From positions 1 to 64,000 of the forward strand of contig JALFGP010000027.1 in NCBI GenBank assembly GCA_022777205.1: 64,000 nucleotides of DNA, written 5' to 3'. Shown piece after piece: positions 17,213-26,229 of this stretch. How positions within the stretch are numbered: position 1 is the first letter of the stretch; every line of letters starts with the position of its first letter. The notes beneath the pieces were generated by a model. That model was given only the letters and a program-made list of their open reading frames with translations, was not told where the DNA came from and made no database searches. Position numbers and translations under genes: made by a program. This DNA comes from Rikenellaceae bacterium (GTDB lineage: Bacteria; Bacteroidota; Bacteroidia; Bacteroidales; UBA932).

Positions 17213-18175
17213 TCAGAAAGCCGATGCCTTCAGAGAGAGTCCCGTGCGCTCATCCAATCCGAGCATTATATTCATATTTTGTACCGCTTGCCCGGAAGCA
17301 CCCTTGAGAAGATTGTCCAAAATGCTGGTGATTACTATTTTACCGTTATGTATTTCTGTGTGTATGAGGCATTTGTTTGTATTCACCACCTGCTTGAGGT
17401 CCGGAGCGAAAGGGCAGTGGAAGGTGAAAGCAGAGCAGCTATAGAAATCCTTGTAAAGCGCCGTTGCCTCTTCTTCCGTGAGCTGGCATCCCGTCTGGAC
17501 ATTTGCAAATATGCCCCTGGCGAAATCACCGCGCATAGGTATGAAATTGATTGCCGGCACCTCGCATCCCGACAGCAGTCCCAGATTCCTGCGTATTTCA
17601 ATAAGGTGCTGGTGGGAGAAGACCTTGTAGGTGGACAGGTTGTTGTCCCTCCAGCTGAAATGGGTGGTGGCGGAAGGTTTCACTCCGGCTCCTGTGGAAC
17701 CTGTGAGGGCTGTCACCTGCACTTCCTCTTTCAGCAGACCCGCCTTTGCAAGCGGAAGTAGGGCCAGTTGTATCGCTGTGGCAAAACATCCCGGATTTGC
17801 AATCTTGTCCGCCCCGGCAATGCGTCCTTTCTGCCATTCCGGCAAGCCATAGACATAGCCCTCGGACTCATCTCTGAAATCTTGAGCCAAGTCTATGATT
17901 TTCAGACCTTCGGGGCAGGGATGAGCCTCCCAGAACTCACGGCTTTTGCCGTGTGCCGAGCAGAGGAATACCAAATCCACGCTGTCCAAAGGAGCGTCTT
18001 CGCAGAATTGCATATCGGTTTCCCCGTAGATGCCTCCGTGCACCTGCCAGAGAAAGTTTCCTGCATTGCTCGATGACTGCACGAAGGACAGTTGCACTTC
18101 AGGATGGTTCAGCAGCAGCCTTATCAGCTCTCCGGCGGTATAGCCCGCTCCACCTATGATACCTATTTTATACAT
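17213..18175 (-). CDS. argC: N-acyl-gamma-glutamyl-phosphate reductase
   Basis: MYKIGIIGGAGYTAGELIRLLLNHPEV, ANPGCFATAIQLALLPL. Confidence 0.95.
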   Translation of the reverse strand: MYKIGIIGGAGYTAGELIRLLLNHPEVQLSFVQSSSNAGNFLWQVHGGIYGETDMQFCEDAPLDSVDLVFLCSAHGKSREFWEAHPCPEGLKIIDLAQDFRDESEGYVYGLPEWQKGRIAGADKIANPGCFATAIQLALLPLAKAGLLKEEVQVTALTGSTGAGVKPSATTHFSWRDNNLSTYKVFSHQHLIEIRRNLGLLSGCEVPAINFIPMRGDFARGIFANVQTGCQLTEEEATALYKDFYSCSAFTFHCPFAPDLKQVVNTNKCLIHTEIHNGKIVITSILDNLLKGASGQAVQNMNIMLGLDERTGLSLKASAF

Positions 18176-18199
18176 ACTTCAGTTTCGTAAGTCCTAAAT

Positions 18200-19402
18200 T
18201 CATAGCATCTCGTCAGGATGGGCCCCGTAATACATTCTCAAAGGATTGGAGAGCATCTTGATGAAGCCTTTGGCATCCTCGGCAGTCCAGCCCTTCTGGC
18301 CTTCTCCGTATTCCCCGAGTTTGGATTTGAGCAAATCGTCAGGTGAATCCACTCCCACTGTGGAGAAGGAATAAGGACGGAGTTCGAGTGTCACAGTTCC
18401 ATTGACATTGCGCTGGCTGCTTTCCAGCATTGCCTCGATGTCCCTCATCACCGGCTCCATATACTGGCTCTCGTGCAGGAACATTCCGTACCAGTTGGCC
18501 ACCTGGTCCTTCCAGTACTGCTGCCACTTCGAGAGCGTGAACTTTTCAAGGAATTTGTGAGCCCCAATAATGAGCATAGGTGCAGCAGCCTCGAATCCAA
18601 CCCTGCCCTTGATGCCCACGATGGTATCTCCCACGTGCATATCCCTGCCAATGCCATAAGCCGAGCCGATTTCCTCAACAGCCTGGATTGCAGCGATTTT
18701 GTCGTCAAAATGCTTCCCGTTCACCCCGACCAGTTCCCCGTGACTGAACTCCAGGGCCAGAATCTCGCTGCCGGTTTTGCTCACCTGCTTCAGATAGGCG
18801 CTTTCAGGCAAGCCTTGGGTCGAGTCAAGGATTTCGCCGCCGCAGATGGATGTGCCCCAAATCCCCACATTGTATGAATATTTGAGCTTGGTGAAATCTG
18901 CGAAGAAGCCGTGAGAGTTGAGGTAGTCCACTTCCTCCTTGCGGCTGAGTGTTTTGTCGCGTGTAAGGGTGATGATTTCCATTTCGGGACACATCACGAG
19001 GAAGGTCATATCGAAGCGTACCTGGTCGTTGCCTGCCCCGGTGGACCCGTGTGCAATGGCGTGGGCTCCGATTTTCCTGGCATATTCGGCAATAGCCATA
19101 CCCTGGAAAATCCTCTCGGATGAAACCGACACGGGATAAGTCCCGTTCCTGAGCACATTGCCCCAGACCATATACTTGAGGCTCTTCTCATAGTATTGCT
19201 TTGTGACATCGAGGGTTACATATTCCTTTGCGCCGAGAAGAAGGGCGTTTTCCTCATTTTTCTTCAACTGTTCCGGGCTGAATCCGCCTGTGTTGGCGCA
19301 GGCTGCATAGACTTCATAACCCATTTCTTTGGCCAGATACATCACCGTGTAGGAGGTGTCCAGACCGCCGCTGAATGCGACCACTACTTTTTTCTTTTCC
19401 AT
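18200..19402 (-). CDS. argG: Argininosuccinate synthase
   Basis: VVVAFSGGLDTSYTVMYLAKE, AHGSTGAGNDQVRFD. Confidence 0.95.
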   Translation of the reverse strand: MEKKKVVVAFSGGLDTSYTVMYLAKEMGYEVYAACANTGGFSPEQLKKNEENALLLGAKEYVTLDVTKQYYEKSLKYMVWGNVLRNGTYPVSVSSERIFQGMAIAEYARKIGAHAIAHGSTGAGNDQVRFDMTFLVMCPEMEIITLTRDKTLSRKEEVDYLNSHGFFADFTKLKYSYNVGIWGTSICGGEILDSTQGLPESAYLKQVSKTGSEILALEFSHGELVGVNGKHFDDKIAAIQAVEEIGSAYGIGRDMHVGDTIVGIKGRVGFEAAAPMLIIGAHKFLEKFTLSKWQQYWKDQVANWYGMFLHESQYMEPVMRDIEAMLESSQRNVNGTVTLELRPYSFSTVGVDSPDDLLKSKLGEYGEGQKGWTAEDAKGFIKMLSNPLRMYYGAHPDEML

Positions 19403-19404
19403 AT

Positions 19405-19980
19405 TTATTTTTTCAATTCTTCGGGTTTGGGACTTTGAATCTCAAGATGCTCCTTCGGGTCGTAGAGCAGACCGGTGCAGATGCACATCTTATAGTCGTG
19501 ACTTTTGAGTATGTCGAAATGCCGGCAACCCTCGCAGCCTTTCCAGAACTCAGGATCGTCGGTGAGTTCGGCAAACGGCACAGGTCTGAAGCCGAATTCG
19601 TAGTTCATCTTCATCACTGCCGCACCTGTGGTGATGGAGAAAATCTTGGCGTCCGGGTAAAGTGCCCGTGAGAGCAGGAAGGTCTGGCGTTTGATTTTCT
19701 TGGCCACTCCCATCCCCCTGAATTCGTGCGCCACGATGAGTCCGGAATTGGCTACGAAACTCTTTCCGCCCCAGGACTCGATGTAGGAGAATCCCGCAAA
19801 GCGTCCGTCGTCCGTCAGAGCAATCACGGCCTTGCCCGCCATTATTTTCTCACATATATATTCAGGAGTGCGGTTGGCGATTCCCGTTTTCCTTTCGAGG
19901 GATGAAATGTAGATTTCGTCGCAGATTGCCTGGGCGTAAACTGTGTGGCTCTGGTTCGCCACCATTACTTCGATTTCCAT
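19405..19980 (-). CDS. GNAT acyltransferase, candidate first step of arginine synthesis (N-acylglutamate synthase)
   Basis: GNAT fold motifs (VIALTDDGRFAGFSYIESW, VAHEFRGMGVAKKIKRQTF); first gene of the arg operon. Confidence 0.75.
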   Translation of the reverse strand: MEIEVMVANQSHTVYAQAICDEIYISSLERKTGIANRTPEYICEKIMAGKAVIALTDDGRFAGFSYIESWGGKSFVANSGLIVAHEFRGMGVAKKIKRQTFLLSRALYPDAKIFSITTGAAVMKMNYEFGFRPVPFAELTDDPEFWKGCEGCRHFDILKSHDYKMCICTGLLYDPKEHLEIQSPKPEELKK

Positions 19981-20039
19981 ATTTTTTGTTTTTTCACCGG
20001 CTTGGACTCACATTTCTCTCTGGCACACAACGTCCCGAA

Positions 20040-20235
20040 TGGCAAGACAAACCGAGATTGTCAATTGCAATTTATGATAGAAAATTCTTTGCGTTATTGC
20101 GAGTGTGGTAATTTGTAAGCTGCTGGTCTTGCGCTGCTTACAGAAGAATTTTCCGAAAATGTGGGAGGTTTCTAAGCCTCCTATCTTCGGACAGAAAAAC
20201 AAAGTATGAATCCTGTTTCCTTCATAACGCGGCAA
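20040..20235 (-). ncRNA. Candidate structured 5' leader/cis-RNA of the arg operon (or a structured intergenic repeat)
   Basis: Several inverted repeats: GAAAATTCTT 20080-20089 / AAGAATTTTC 20144-20153; GTAAGC 20115-20120 / GCTTAC 20136-20141 enclosed by it; CCGAA 20153-20157 + GGAGG 20164-20168 / CCTCC 20177-20181 + TTCGG 20186-20190; GACAA 20046-20050 / TTGTC 20058-20062. Confidence 0.45.
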
Positions 20236-20240
20236 AGATA
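20233..20240 (-). promoter_or_regulatory. Putative -7 box TATCTTTG for the arg operon
   Basis: Plus caaagata; would give a leader of roughly 245 nt before the GNAT gene. Confidence 0.35.
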
Positions 20241-20335
20241 ATAATTTTTCAAATTATCACCAACGCCGAATGTCACGAATTTGACTGATTTCAGCTTTTT
20301 GATTTCAGACTTCAAAGATATGAATTAAAAAATGT

Positions 20336-20343
20336 TATATTTG
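20336..20343 (+). promoter_or_regulatory. Putative -7 box TATATTTG for the HTCS gene
   Basis: Matches TAnnTTTG, 64 bp upstream of the HTCS start. Confidence 0.4.
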
Positions 20344-20406
20344 CAATTCCGACAAGGAATATGAAAATTATTTCCGGAATATTCTGACTCAGACACATAT
20401 TGAATT

Positions 20407-23400
20407 ATGCGATTGAACTTGACTTCCTTGTTTTTGACAGGTCTGCTTCTGGGACTGTCATACAACTTTACTGCAAGGGCTGTGGACTTGCCGGATTACG
20501 ATTTCCACACTATATCCAATACTACCTATTACGGTGGTATCCATGGAATTACGAAAGACCGTACAGGAAGAATCTGGTTCAGTGGCCATGAGGCTGTCTG
20601 CGTTTATGACGGGAAAACATTCGTGAGAATGGAGAAGGAGATAATGAAAATGTCCCCCTATGATTCGTGGAATTTCGGTGAGGTCAAGACTGCCGGAAAT
20701 GATTCCAGGCTTTTTGTTGGAAGTAATCACGGAATGATGGCATTGGATTATGACAGCATGTCTTTTGAATGTCTGTTTCCAGGTAACATCGGTCCTTTTG
20801 ATGTCAATGGGAAAGGGGAGGTATGGATGATAAGAGACGGAAGAGTGGAGATGTTCAATGCAAACGACTGCTCATCCGGCACATTTCTCCCGTCTTTTTC
20901 CCAGTTTCCATCATTTGTTTCGTCGGTTTTCTGTACGGAGAACGATGTTTATGTTTCAGTAGGGAATGTCCTGATGAAATACGATCCGGATAATTGCAGG
21001 TTTGACCGTTTCACCGTTGTCGGGGGGGGTAGAACAGAAATAAAGGATGTGCTGAGTTACGGGGAGGATGTATTTGTACTTACCTTGATGGATGGCTTGT
21101 TCAAATGCCGCCCGGACGGTACTGTTCTCCACTCCGGATTGGGCCGGATGGTTTCGGACAGTTCCACGAGTGCAAAAATGCTCTATGCCGATCCCTCAGG
21201 GGTCATCTGGGTGGCGACTCAGACAGGGCTCCTGCTGATGGATCCGGAGTCGGGAAAAACAAAGGTCTTCAAGATGGACCTGATGCGTCCGTATTCTCTT
21301 CCGAACAATTCCGTGTGGTCCATATTTCCTGATCCTGACGGCGGCTTGTGGATAGGCACATACGGAGGAAAACTGGCTTACAGCACGATTTCCTCCAGTG
21401 ATGTGAGGTTTTTCTCTGCCTGTGCCGGTGGTTTGTCCCACCCTATAGTGAGCAGTTTCGTCGAGGACCGTCACGGGAATTTATGGATTGGTACGGAAGG
21501 TGGTGGAATTTCTGTGTGGGACAGGTCTTCCGGTGAATTCAGGTATTTCACTCATTCTGACGGAAGCTCTCTTGCGTCTGATTTTATCAAGAAACTTTGG
21601 AAAGACGATGACGGTGTCATTTGGGTTGCGTCATTCAATGGCGGTCTGCAGGTCTATGAGGAAAAGACCCGGAAATTCAGGACAAAGGCTGGTTCTTCCT
21701 CCCAGTATACTTTGAGTGTATATGATTTTCTGGAGGATGGAGACGGTGGATTGTGGATGTCAAGTCCCGATGAGAATCTCAAGCATCTCGACGAAGAAGG
21801 GAAAGTGATGGCATCTGTCTTGTTCACCGATTCCGATGGACATCATTCCGGTACTTCCGCGGAGATGATATACCGTGATGATGAGGGGCATCTGTGCCTC
21901 CTTTCGCGTTCAGGCCTGATTGTGGCAGATGCTGCATCCGGAAGGGTCGTAAGATTCCATCATCTTGACGGTGTGCCCTTCCAGTCCAACAATTTAATCT
22001 GTTTCTGCCGCATGTCTTCAGGTGACATCTGGTTTGGAACAGGAGAGGGTGTTAATGTCCTGCGGAAAGACGGTGGTTACAGGCACCTGGTTGACTCTGT
22101 CGGGGAATCACTTTCAGGAAGGTTCGTTTTTGGCATTGTCGAAGATGAGTCTTCCGGTAATGTCTGGCTCAGTACGGACGATGGCCTTTATTTGTATTCA
22201 GGAGAAAAGGGACTGTTCTCCAGGTCAAGCATTGACAACAACGAAAACTGCGGGTCATATTATATAAGGTCATATTACAAGACCTCGCGCGGGGAGATTC
22301 TTTTCGGAGGTACTTCCGGATTTGTGATGTTCAATCCGTCAAGGATGGCATTCAATACACAGAAACCGCAAGTTTTCTTCACTGATTTTCTGATTGACAA
22401 CACCGTCTCCCTGCCCGGGACCAAAGATTCCCCTCTCAAGAAATCCGTCCTGACATATACTTCCGCTGAATATGATGATTGTCTCGTCTTGAACCACAGG
22501 CAAACCAATTTCGGGATACGGTTGTCTTCCGACAGCTATCTGAATGCAGAAAAGAACAGATACGCCTACAGGATGAAAGGATTATCCGATGATTGGATGG
22601 AACTGCCTGAGGGGCAAAGGATGGTCTCATTCTTCAATATGCGTCCGGGTAAATACCGGTTTGAGGCAAAGGCGGCAAATAATGATGGAATCTGGGGGGA
22701 CAAGGTGACATCGCTTCAGATAGAGGTCCGTCCGTCTCCATTCCTTTCAGTGTGGGCGTATTGCCTATATGCTTTGATAATCTCCCTTTCTGCATTTGCC
22801 ATTTGGAGGTTCTCAATGAACAAGAAGATACTGGAACAGAAACTGGAAATGGAAAGAGTGAATGAGGAAAACATCAGACAGATGACTCAGGCGAGAATCA
22901 ATTTCTTCACAAGCATATCCCACGACCTGAAGACTCCGCTTACACTCGTTGTGGATCCTCTGAAGCAGTTGAAGGAGCATCTGCCTCAGGAGTCTCCGGC
23001 AATCGCAGATGTGCGTCTGATAGAACAAAATGTCGTAAGAATCAAGAGGATGATTGTCCAGTTGCTTCAGTTCAGGGAGATTGAAAGCCAGAAGATTGTG
23101 CTGGACAGGCGGTCGGGAGACATTGTCCGCTTCATAAAAGATATATTTTCCCTTTTTGACAACATAGCGGCGAACAAGGAGATTGAGACGGAATTCCGTA
23201 GCGAGATGGAAAGTTTCTACACCATGTTCGATTACGATGTGATGGAGAAAATAGTCACCAATCTCATTTCCAATGCCTTTAAATACACTCCTCAGGGTTG
23301 TTTCGTCAGGATTGCCATATCAAGGCTTGGAAGTGTGGACACTTCAGGTCAGGAGTGGCTTTCAATTGTGGTCACCAACACGGGAACGGAGATTCCTGAT

Positions 23401-24456
23401 GATAAGAAGGAACTGATATTCAATGCATTCACCCGACTGCCCCATCAAGCGGACAAACTTATAGAGCATAGCACAGGGCTTGGGCTTGCCATTGTTAAGG
23501 AACTGGTGGACAATCTGGGAGGACAAATTTCCCTCACTTCCGAGAATTCAACCGTGTCTTTCGAAGTCCTGCTTCCATTTGTTCCTGACGGAGAATCAAA
23601 GAATGCCGGAGATGAGGGTGGTTATGAATATGCTGTTTCAGAGGCGGACAGCCTGCTTTCAGAAGCCTCTTATGAAGAATCGGTCAGAAAAGACTGCCGC
23701 AAGACACATTCCGTTGTCGTTGTGGAGGACGATGTAAATCTCAGAAACTATCTCGAAAAGAGACTTTCCGTCAAATATAATGTCTATACGGCGACCAATG
23801 GAAGCGACGGCATAGCCAAGACACTCAAGGTGAATCCTCAGCTGGTGGTCACGGACTTGATGATGCCGGATTCCGACGGGTTCGACGTGTGCCGTAAAAT
23901 CCGGCAGGACATCAGGACGAGCCACATACCGATCATAGTCCTTTCGGGAGCCGGAAATCAGGACGACAACAAGGTCAGGGCAATGGAGTGCGGTGCAAGC
24001 GTGTTCATTGACAAGCCTGTGGATATGGAATTCCTGATGAGGCAGGCTGACAACCTCATCGGGTCGTTGAGAAAACTCAGGGAGAAGTACAGCCGGAGGT
24101 TCATTGCCGAGCCATCGAAAGTGACCATATCCTCAATGGACGAGGAGATTCTAAAAAGGGCGATGGACCATATTGAAAGGAATATGGACAATTGTGACTA
24201 TGATGTTGATTCGTTCGTGTCAGATATGGCTATAGGACGGACAATCCTGTACCGGAAGATTAATGACCTGACAGGGATGTCCATAAAGGAGTTCATTCTT
24301 GATGTCCGGTTAAAGAGGGCGGCCCAGCTTCTGAAAGAGTCTGAGTACACCATATCTGAAATCGCCGATATGACCGGATTTGCAAATCCGAAATATTTCA
24401 GCATCTGCTTCCGTCGTCATTTTGATCTTTCTCCGAGCGAATTCAGGAAAGGTTGA
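20407..24456 (+). CDS. Hybrid two-component system (HTCS) regulator
   Basis: Periplasmic propeller repeats (GVIWVATQTGLLLMD, GNLWIGTEGGGISVW), Y_Y_Y region, histidine kinase (SISHDLKTPLTLVVDPL), receiver (LVVTDLMMPDSDGFDVC), C-terminal AraC HTH (ISEIADMTGFANPKYFSICFRRHFDLSPSEFR). Confidence 0.96.
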   Translation: MRLNLTSLFLTGLLLGLSYNFTARAVDLPDYDFHTISNTTYYGGIHGITKDRTGRIWFSGHEAVCVYDGKTFVRMEKEIMKMSPYDSWNFGEVKTAGNDSRLFVGSNHGMMALDYDSMSFECLFPGNIGPFDVNGKGEVWMIRDGRVEMFNANDCSSGTFLPSFSQFPSFVSSVFCTENDVYVSVGNVLMKYDPDNCRFDRFTVVGGGRTEIKDVLSYGEDVFVLTLMDGLFKCRPDGTVLHSGLGRMVSDSSTSAKMLYADPSGVIWVATQTGLLLMDPESGKTKVFKMDLMRPYSLPNNSVWSIFPDPDGGLWIGTYGGKLAYSTISSSDVRFFSACAGGLSHPIVSSFVEDRHGNLWIGTEGGGISVWDRSSGEFRYFTHSDGSSLASDFIKKLWKDDDGVIWVASFNGGLQVYEEKTRKFRTKAGSSSQYTLSVYDFLEDGDGGLWMSSPDENLKHLDEEGKVMASVLFTDSDGHHSGTSAEMIYRDDEGHLCLLSRSGLIVADAASGRVVRFHHLDGVPFQSNNLICFCRMSSGDIWFGTGEGVNVLRKDGGYRHLVDSVGESLSGRFVFGIVEDESSGNVWLSTDDGLYLYSGEKGLFSRSSIDNNENCGSYYIRSYYKTSRGEILFGGTSGFVMFNPSRMAFNTQKPQVFFTDFLIDNTVSLPGTKDSPLKKSVLTYTSAEYDDCLVLNHRQTNFGIRLSSDSYLNAEKNRYAYRMKGLSDDWMELPEGQRMVSFFNMRPGKYRFEAKAANNDGIWGDKVTSLQIEVRPSPFLSVWAYCLYALIISLSAFAIWRFSMNKKILEQKLEMERVNEENIRQMTQARINFFTSISHDLKTPLTLVVDPLKQLKEHLPQESPAIADVRLIEQNVVRIKRMIVQLLQFREIESQKIVLDRRSGDIVRFIKDIFSLFDNIAANKEIETEFRSEMESFYTMFDYDVMEKIVTNLISNAFKYTPQGCFVRIAISRLGSVDTSGQEWLSIVVTNTGTEIPDDKKELIFNAFTRLPHQADKLIEHSTGLGLAIVKELVDNLGGQISLTSENSTVSFEVLLPFVPDGESKNAGDEGGYEYAVSEADSLLSEASYEESVRKDCRKTHSVVVVEDDVNLRNYLEKRLSVKYNVYTATNGSDGIAKTLKVNPQLVVTDLMMPDSDGFDVCRKIRQDIRTSHIPIIVLSGAGNQDDNKVRAMECGASVFIDKPVDMEFLMRQADNLIGSLRKLREKYSRRFIAEPSKVTISSMDEEILKRAMDHIERNMDNCDYDVDSFVSDMAIGRTILYRKINDLTGMSIKEFILDVRLKRAAQLLKESEYTISEIADMTGFANPKYFSICFRRHFDLSPSEFRKG

Positions 24457-24488
24457 AGCAAATACTTGATTTATTATGGTATATCAGG

Positions 24489-24534
24489 TGGTTCAATTTT
24501 GTACAATTATGCTGATGTGTACAAAATTAAACCA
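24489..24534. promoter_or_regulatory. Inverted repeat between HTCS and the PUL operon; candidate operator or terminator
   Basis: TGGTTCAATTTTGTACA (24489-24505) / TGTACAAAATTAAACCA (24518-24534), 16/17 complementary, 12-nt spacer. Confidence 0.55.
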
Positions 24535-24608
24535 TTTCCGTATGAAATGCTACTATAGTTCTCGCCCTTTTTCTTGACTTTTGCCATAGTAAAACCACAA
24601 ATAGCACA

Positions 24609-26210
24609 ATGGCATCAAATCGTTTAATCAAGGTCTTGTACCTTTTGTTCATTTTTTCATCAGTAATCTCCTGCGGAGAGAAAGCAGTCCCGGATGTGGA
24701 TAATCCGGGTATTACAGGAAAGAGCGTCACAGTGTCTCCGGACCGCACGAGTCTCTTCAGAAATCCGTTTTCAGGCTGGATGATTTACTCCGGAATGGGG
24801 AGCAACATCGACCAGGGAGGAAGTACTGAGGAAGCGAGATTCTGGCAGAGATATGACAACTTCCCGTCATCCATTGGTACTGTCAATGTTCCGAGGGATT
24901 ATGCTCCCATTCTCCTTATGCGCGTAATATGGTCTCAGGCAAACCCTGCACCGGGAGTCTATGTCTGGCAGGAAGACTGCAACACTCCGGAGGCCAAAAG
25001 GTTCAAGATGCTTGTGAACGGGGCAAAGGAAAGAAATATGCGTCTCGCCTTCAATTTCACCGCCGACAGCCAGGATAAACACGACCCGGCTTGTCCTGAA
25101 TATCTCAGGGAGAGAGGATGCAAGTATTTTGAAACCAAGACCGGCAGTGCCACTGTTTGGACTCCTTATCCGGACGATCCGGTCTTCCAACAGTGTTATG
25201 CGGAGTTTATCCACGATTTTGCAAAGGAGTTCAATGACCCTGACCTTATTGCATTCATCGGGGGCTTCGGCATCGGAAAATGGGGAGAGTACCACGCGTG
25301 CAGGTATTCCACAGGTGATGAAACTCCAAGAGAACAGGTGTTCGATTTTCTCGTTGACACATTTGTGAAGGAGTTCACGAAGATTCCTATTACCATCAAC
25401 GCACACAGATGGATTGGAACGGGAGTCCAGTGGAGGGATGATTTTGATCCGGATTCGGAAAGGCTGGTCCAGGGGGCCATTGCCAAGGGATTTTCCCTTC
25501 AGAGTGCGGCTTTCGGAATGCACCGTTATTTCTCCACCTGGGAGAAGGCGATGCTTTACAAGAATAGGTATTCAGTTCCGATTGCATCTGAGGGAGGATG
25601 GGTGAAAGCTTCTCATCCGGAGGCTCTTAAAACAGATGGCTACAAGGACTGGGGAGATGTCCGCAGGGGAGAATTCCTGGATGCCCAGGAGTCTTGCGTG
25701 AATACTCTTGATTTGCGTTACAATGAAAATATTGAAGCGAGCGAGGCATACGTCTGGTTCAATGAGGCTTACGAATATGTGGAGAAATTCATCCAGGAAG
25801 GCTGCTACAGAATCTATCCTGACAAACTCACTCTTCCGGAGACAATCCGAAACGGCGAGGATTTCAAGATTTCCCACCGCTGGATAAACCTCGGATGGTC
25901 TTATTGCCCGACCAACATCAAACAGTGGGAGGGACGCTACCACACCACTTTCGCCCTTTTGGACAAGAGGACATACAAGACCGTAGCATTTGTGTACGAT
26001 GACAATGCCAGACCGTCGGACTGGATAAAAGGTCAGCCGAGCAACTATACCCTCACGGCAAGATTCGAAGATGTCCCTCCCGGAGATTATTTCTGGGCGG
26101 TTGGCATCACGGACAGTTGGAATGACAACAAGCCGGGAATCTACATTGCCGCCAAGCAGAATGTAACCTCCAGCGGGTGGTTGAAACTCTTTTCTGTAAA
26201 AGTTGAATAA
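24609..26210 (+). CDS. DUF4832/DUF4874-type lipoprotein, TIM-barrel candidate glycosidase
   Basis: Lipobox FSSVISC; FRNPFSGWMIY; GGFGIGKWGEYH; ASEGGW; C-terminal HRWINLGWSYCPTNI beta-domain. Confidence 0.75.
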   Translation: MASNRLIKVLYLLFIFSSVISCGEKAVPDVDNPGITGKSVTVSPDRTSLFRNPFSGWMIYSGMGSNIDQGGSTEEARFWQRYDNFPSSIGTVNVPRDYAPILLMRVIWSQANPAPGVYVWQEDCNTPEAKRFKMLVNGAKERNMRLAFNFTADSQDKHDPACPEYLRERGCKYFETKTGSATVWTPYPDDPVFQQCYAEFIHDFAKEFNDPDLIAFIGGFGIGKWGEYHACRYSTGDETPREQVFDFLVDTFVKEFTKIPITINAHRWIGTGVQWRDDFDPDSERLVQGAIAKGFSLQSAAFGMHRYFSTWEKAMLYKNRYSVPIASEGGWVKASHPEALKTDGYKDWGDVRRGEFLDAQESCVNTLDLRYNENIEASEAYVWFNEAYEYVEKFIQEGCYRIYPDKLTLPETIRNGEDFKISHRWINLGWSYCPTNIKQWEGRYHTTFALLDKRTYKTVAFVYDDNARPSDWIKGQPSNYTLTARFEDVPPGDYFWAVGITDSWNDNKPGIYIAAKQNVTSSGWLKLFSVKVE

Positions 26211-26229
26211 CACTCTAATCTAAATAAAT

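Noticed and set aside
20008-20235. 75-aa minus-strand ORF in the arg leader
   Set aside because: Coincides with strong inverted repeats and lacks protein-like features; more likely structured non-coding sequence.
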